From an uncultured Rickettsiaceae bacterium (GTDB taxonomy: Bacteria > Pseudomonadota > Alphaproteobacteria > Rickettsiales > Rickettsiaceae), in the NCBI GenBank assembly GCA_905479885.1, contig CAJQOE010000085.1, forward strand, positions 1 through 10,275: 10,275 nt of DNA, read 5' to 3'. Below, in pieces: positions 7,863-10,275 of the stretch. Every line of letters starts with the position of its first letter. The first letter of the stretch is position 1. The position numbers and the translations under genes were made by a program. The notes beneath the pieces are model-generated. The model searched no databases, was not told the origin of the DNA, and saw nothing but the letters and a program-made list of their open reading frames with translations.

Positions 7863-8008
7863 TTTACGTTTATATTTTCATATCATTTATATTTTATTTT
7901 TACCCTAACTTAGAGCAATAAACAAGAAATATAAGGGATGTGGGTCACCTTATATTTAAAATAGTGTATGTAGGTACTTAGTGTTGATGAAAGAATCAGC
8001 TATAGCTA
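7863..8008. other. Divergent intergenic region, putative promoters for both operons
   Basis: These 146 bases separate the - strand antiporter operon from the + strand phage-head genes, so both promoters should lie here. The region is very AT-rich. On the - strand a weak pair is TTGTTT (7925-7920) and TAAAAA (7902-7897), spaced 17 nt and matching consensus at 3/6 and 4/6. No convincing -35/-10 pair was found on the + strand. The only clear structure is the inverted repeat at 7927-7957. No RNA gene or open frame of note was seen. Confidence 0.3.
7927..7957. repeat. Perfect 10-bp inverted repeat in the divergent gap
   Basis: AAATATAAGG (7927-7936) is mirrored exactly by CCTTATATTT (7948-7957) around an 11-nt centre containing GATGTGGGTCA. 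It has no T run in either direction. It sits between two divergent starts, so an operator-type site is possible. It could also be the remnant of a terminator or of a lost upstream phage gene. Confidence 0.55.
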
Positions 8009-8572
8009 ATGATATCTAACTTAAATCACATGGAGGTAGTTTTGGAAAAAGGTTGGGTCAGTTCAGATTTTATTGTGAAATCAAAAAGAAAGGACAATAC
8101 GGTTATTTCAGGTTATGCAAGCGTTTTTGGAGTAATAGACACCCATAATGACGTGGTTTTAAAAGGTGCTTTTAAAAATACCGAAACCCGTAAAGTGAAG
8201 TTACTTTGGCAGCATGATGTTACTAAGCCTATTGGAATAATTAGTCTGCTAAAAGAGGATGAATATGGCTTATTACTAGAAGCTGAAATCAATAATAATA
8301 CAGTAGCTGGCGCCGAAGCGGCAGAGTTGATTAAGCAGAAAGCTGTTGCAGGTCTTAGCATCGGTTTTGCCATTAATTCTTCAGATTATAACAAGGAAGG
8401 TTCTAGGGTGATTAACGATGTTGAGTTACGTGAAATAAGCATTGTTACTTTTCCAGCCAATCAGCATGCAGAAATTCAATACGTAAAAACATTGGACATT
8501 GCAGACTCTTTATTAGAACAAAGTAATTTAAATGAGTTAGCAAAATTAGTAAAGCAAATAGAGAATTATTAG
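8009..8572 (+). CDS. HK97-type prohead protease (GTA g4-like)
   Basis: This capsid maturation protease (peptidase family U35/S78, herpesvirus-protease-like fold) cleaves the capsid N-terminal scaffold domain during prohead assembly. Core motifs: VISGYASVFGVIDTHNDVVLKGAF (residues 32-55), KLLWQHD with the likely catalytic H69, VAGLSIGF with the likely nucleophile S117, and ELREISIVTFPANQHAEI (139-156), where E142 is the likely acidic partner. The length (187 aa) fits GTA and phage members, and the frame is intact. It lies directly before a capsid gene, the RcGTA g4-g5 order. The ATG at 8009 lacks a good ribosome site. TTG at 8042 has GGAGG 5 nt upstream and would give 176 aa starting at EKGWVSSDF; the motifs are unaffected. 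Base composition resembles the neighbouring chromosomal genes, which suggests long residence. Confidence 0.92.
   Translation: MISNLNHMEVVLEKGWVSSDFIVKSKRKDNTVISGYASVFGVIDTHNDVVLKGAFKNTETRKVKLLWQHDVTKPIGIISLLKEDEYGLLLEAEINNNTVAGAEAAELIKQKAVAGLSIGFAINSSDYNKEGSRVINDVELREISIVTFPANQHAEIQYVKTLDIADSLLEQSNLNELAKLVKQIENY
8032..8036 (+). promoter_or_regulatory. Candidate ribosome binding site for a shorter prohead protease
   Basis: GGAGG lies 5 nt before an in-frame TTG at 8042. This is the best Shine-Dalgarno near the gene start and supports TTG 8042 as an alternative to ATG 8009. Confidence 0.4.
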
Positions 8573-8582
8573 AGAGATATAT

Positions 8583-9641
8583 ATGAATAACAAAATAGAT
8601 GAAATTTCTTTGGATGTAAAAAATTTTTTAGGTCGTTCGGCAAAAGCAGATGAAAAAATCAAAGATATAGAGGGAAAAATTAATAAAATGCAAAATTATT
8701 TTTTAAGACCAGGGATGGAAGTTAATGTAAATCTAGAAGAAAAAACAGCTTTTAATAATTTTATTAGAAAAGATAAAAAATCTGATCTTATAACTAAAGC
8801 TTTTAGTGGTGGCGCTGAAGATGGTGGAGTATTGGTTACCTCGTCACTTAGTAAACAAATAATAACAGGAATTAATGCTAGTTCGCCAATGCGTCAATTA
8901 GCTTCTATAGAATCAATTTCAACCAAATCATTGGATATAATATTAGAAGATGGTGCATTTGCATCTGGTTGGGTGGCTGAAGCAGGTGCTAGGGATGTTA
9001 CAGATACTCCGCATTTACGCAAAAAAACAATTCATGCACACGAAATATATGCACAACCCAAAGCAACTCAAAGCATTATAGACGACTCGGAAATTAATAT
9101 TGATAATTGGTTGGTAGCAAGGCTAACGGATAGTTTTGTTAAATTAGAAAATGAAGCCTTTATATCTGGAAATGGTAATAACAAGCCATTTGGATTACTT
9201 GTTAATGCTGATGTGGAAAGAATAGAAGTAGGAGCTACCTTAGTATCTGCTACGTTGCTTAATTTAATTAATTCACTAGAAGAAGGATATTTAGCAAACG
9301 CTAGTTTCTTGATGAATCGTAAAACATTATCTGCTATTCAGGCGTTAACGGATGAGACTGGCAGATTTATATGGCAGCAATCTTTATCTGACCCTTTAAA
9401 GCAAACAATCTTCGGAGTTCCTGTGGTAATTAGTTCGCACATGCCTGATGTAGCTGAAGATGCATTATCTATTGCCATTGGTGATTTTAAATCTGCTTAT
9501 AAAATAGTTGATCGTTCGAATATTGATTTAGTAAGAGATCCTTATACAGATAAGCCCTATATAAAATTCTATGCAGTTAAAAGGGTCGGCGGAGACGTTG
9601 TGAATCCTAGTGCCGTAAAATTTGCAAAATTTTCTGAATAA
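8583..9641 (+). CDS. HK97-fold major capsid protein (GTA g5-like)
   Basis: The shell protein of an HK97-type head, 352 aa. Residues 1-40 are charged and helical, matching the delta (scaffold) domain the protease removes. The mature region probably begins around 70-82 (AFSGGAEDGGVLVTSSLS). GTA-family capsid motifs follow: SPMRQLASIESI; ASGWVAEAGARDVTDTPHL (residues 127-145); EIYAQPKATQSIIDDSEINIDNWL; and AFISGNGNNKPFGLL (192-206). The C-terminal part has GRFIWQQS, FGVPVVISSHMPD, IGDFKSAYKIVDR, DPYTDKPYIKFYAVKRVGGDVVNPSAVKFAKFS. The frame is complete with no decay. The scaffold domain is short compared with many phage homologues. ATG 8583 has AGAGAG about 7 nt upstream, 10 nt after the protease stop. 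Closest in type to RcGTA g5 rather than a lytic phage, judged by motif pattern only. Confidence 0.94.
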   Translation: MNNKIDEISLDVKNFLGRSAKADEKIKDIEGKINKMQNYFLRPGMEVNVNLEEKTAFNNFIRKDKKSDLITKAFSGGAEDGGVLVTSSLSKQIITGINASSPMRQLASIESISTKSLDIILEDGAFASGWVAEAGARDVTDTPHLRKKTIHAHEIYAQPKATQSIIDDSEINIDNWLVARLTDSFVKLENEAFISGNGNNKPFGLLVNADVERIEVGATLVSATLLNLINSLEEGYLANASFLMNRKTLSAIQALTDETGRFIWQQSLSDPLKQTIFGVPVVISSHMPDVAEDALSIAIGDFKSAYKIVDRSNIDLVRDPYTDKPYIKFYAVKRVGGDVVNPSAVKFAKFSE

Positions 9642-9648
9642 CGTTATC

Positions 9649-9677
9649 ACCTCGAGGCTCTTTTAGAGTCTCGAGGT
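9649..9677 (+). repeat. 13-bp hairpin between capsid and connector genes
   Basis: ACCTCGAGGCTCT (9649-9661) pairs with AGAGTCTCGAGGT (9665-9677) over 13 positions, one of them G-T, around a TTT loop. It begins 8 nt after the capsid stop and ends 18 nt before the connector ATG. It is much more GC-rich than its surroundings. No T run follows, so it is not a classical intrinsic terminator. A role in RNA processing, mRNA 3'-end protection or partial attenuation between abundant capsid and scarce connector is inferred. Confidence 0.8.
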
Positions 9678-9694
9678 ACATATGAGGGGGAAAT

Positions 9695-10252
9695 ATGATA
9701 ATAAACCATGTAGTTTCAAATATAAAAAACGTAGAGATATGGCCTTTAGAAGAAGTAAAAAATTACTTGCGTATCTCGCATGAATATGACGATAAGCTCA
9801 TAGCGGATCTAACTGCTACTGCAATTGACGCGGCCGAATTATTTACAAGATTAAGTTTCCATATAAAACAAGTTAACTGCAAGGCTATTGGTGTTTCTGA
9901 TGTTATACGATTAAAATACATTCCAATATTAGAAATTGGTGAAATTTATCTATTGGAGAGGGGGGCTAAGACTAATATCACTAATGATTTTGGTTACGTA
10001 CATACAGATAATACATGCCTATCAATTGCTTCAAGTTATATTGGAAAGGATATTGAAATTGAGTATAAAACCGGTTATCGCGACAATATTCCTCGTTCAA
10101 TTCAGCATGGAATATTAATGCATATTGCTGCCATGTATGAAAATGCTGAAAGTGCAGCGATTTTGTCTACTCAAATTAAAGACCTATATATTCCGTATGT
10201 AAATTGTAACTACCTTTTGACCCCCTATTGTAATGAACTATTGACCCCCTAA
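9695..10252 (+). CDS. Head-tail connector protein (GTA g6 / phiE125 gp8-like), 3' end probably interrupted
   Basis: This is an adaptor protein that would sit under the portal and join head to tail. The fold is recognisable from PLEEVKNYLRISHEYDDKLIADLTATAIDAAELFTRLSF (residues 17-55), typical of phage head-tail connector proteins, and from the later IEIEYKTGYRDNIPRSIQHGILMHIAAMYENAES (120-153), again typical. The family normally ends shortly after a segment like IKDLYIPY (161-168). Here the frame runs on into VNCNYLLTPYCNELLTP, encoded by a 24-bp-period tandem repeat that looks like mobile element terminus, not connector. The native last few residues are therefore probably replaced. ATG 9695 has GAGGGGG 4 nt upstream. 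Third gene in RcGTA order g4-g5-g6. The identity of the body is well supported; the interruption is inference. Confidence 0.85.
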   Translation: MIINHVVSNIKNVEIWPLEEVKNYLRISHEYDDKLIADLTATAIDAAELFTRLSFHIKQVNCKAIGVSDVIRLKYIPILEIGEIYLLERGAKTNITNDFGYVHTDNTCLSIASSYIGKDIEIEYKTGYRDNIPRSIQHGILMHIAAMYENAESAAILSTQIKDLYIPYVNCNYLLTPYCNELLTP

Positions 10253-10275
10253 ATACCTAAAAAAATAGACAAAAC
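10198..10275. mobile_element. Possible left end of an insertion sequence (IS21-type), continues beyond window
   Basis: The sequence from TGTAAATTGTAA (10198) onward departs from what a connector gene should encode. It starts with a TG dinucleotide and carries two directly repeated ~25-bp sites, the subterminal repeat arrangement known for IS21-family ends (multiple transposase binding sites). No transposase is visible because the window stops 78 bases in. The exact left boundary is uncertain by several bases. An unrelated repeat or a native divergent C terminus cannot be excluded. Confidence 0.45.
10203..10251. repeat. Two-copy tandem repeat, period 24 bp
   Basis: Copy 1 (10203-10227) and copy 2 (10227-10251) both start with ATTGTAA and end with TTGACCCCCTA, with seven unlike bases between, so 18 of 25 positions agree. 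The C5 runs are out of character with the AT-rich surroundings. The repeats encode the odd LLTP...LLTP tail of the connector. Confidence 0.85.

Noticed and set aside
8113..8373. Open frame on the - strand inside the prohead protease
   Set aside because: Antisense to the conserved protease core; no independent support.
9649..9677. Rho-independent terminator after the capsid gene
   Set aside because: Strong stem but no T run on either strand; the next gene follows in the same direction within 18 nt.
10203..10251. CRISPR or protein-level repeat domain
   Set aside because: Only two copies with a 24-bp period and no spacers; the short LLTP repeat at a C terminus after a conserved domain fits an inserted DNA end better.

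Overview
This is an AT-rich alphaproteobacterial window, most likely from the order Rickettsiales or a similar intracellular lineage. The pointers are the strong A/T bias at third codon positions, a pared-down Mrp-type antiporter operon, and homologues of gene transfer agent (GTA) head genes sitting among housekeeping genes without a full prophage. The placement is inference from composition and gene content; there is no rRNA or marker tree behind it.

Left part (1-1573, + strand): the 3' two-fifths or so of infB (translation initiation factor IF-2, cut by the window edge), then rbfA (30S maturation factor). The two overlap and are closed by an intrinsic-type terminator at the end of rbfA.

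Middle (1572-7862, - strand, read right to left): one tightly packed seven-gene operon with gaps of 1-10 nt or short overlaps. The order is mnhG, an MrpA C-terminal (DUF4040/MbhD-MbhE-like) protein, mnhB, mnhC, and three consecutive large MrpD/NuoL-M-N-type proton channel subunits. Together they would form a membrane cation/proton antiporter module related to the membrane arm of complex I. The N-terminal channel half of MrpA and the small subunits E and F are not in the window. The last of the three channel paralogues has Asn where the other two have the TM7 lysine.

Centre-right gap (7863-8008): the divergent intergenic region between the antiporter operon and the phage-like genes. It holds a 10-bp perfect inverted repeat but no clear gene.

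Right part (8009-10252, + strand): three HK97-type head genes in the order of RcGTA g4-g5-g6: prohead protease, major capsid protein, head-tail connector. No terminase or portal gene precedes them. A 13-bp hairpin with a 3-nt loop lies between the capsid and connector genes. The last ~17 codons of the connector are made of an unusual 24-bp-period tandem repeat (two copies of TTGACCCCCTA). This looks more like the end of an insertion sequence (IS21-type architecture) than native connector sequence, so the connector is probably interrupted by a mobile element that continues past the window.

The most interesting points are this probable IS/GTA junction, the capsid-connector hairpin, the isolated g4-g6 block with apparently intact reading frames, and the reduced three-channel Mrp module.
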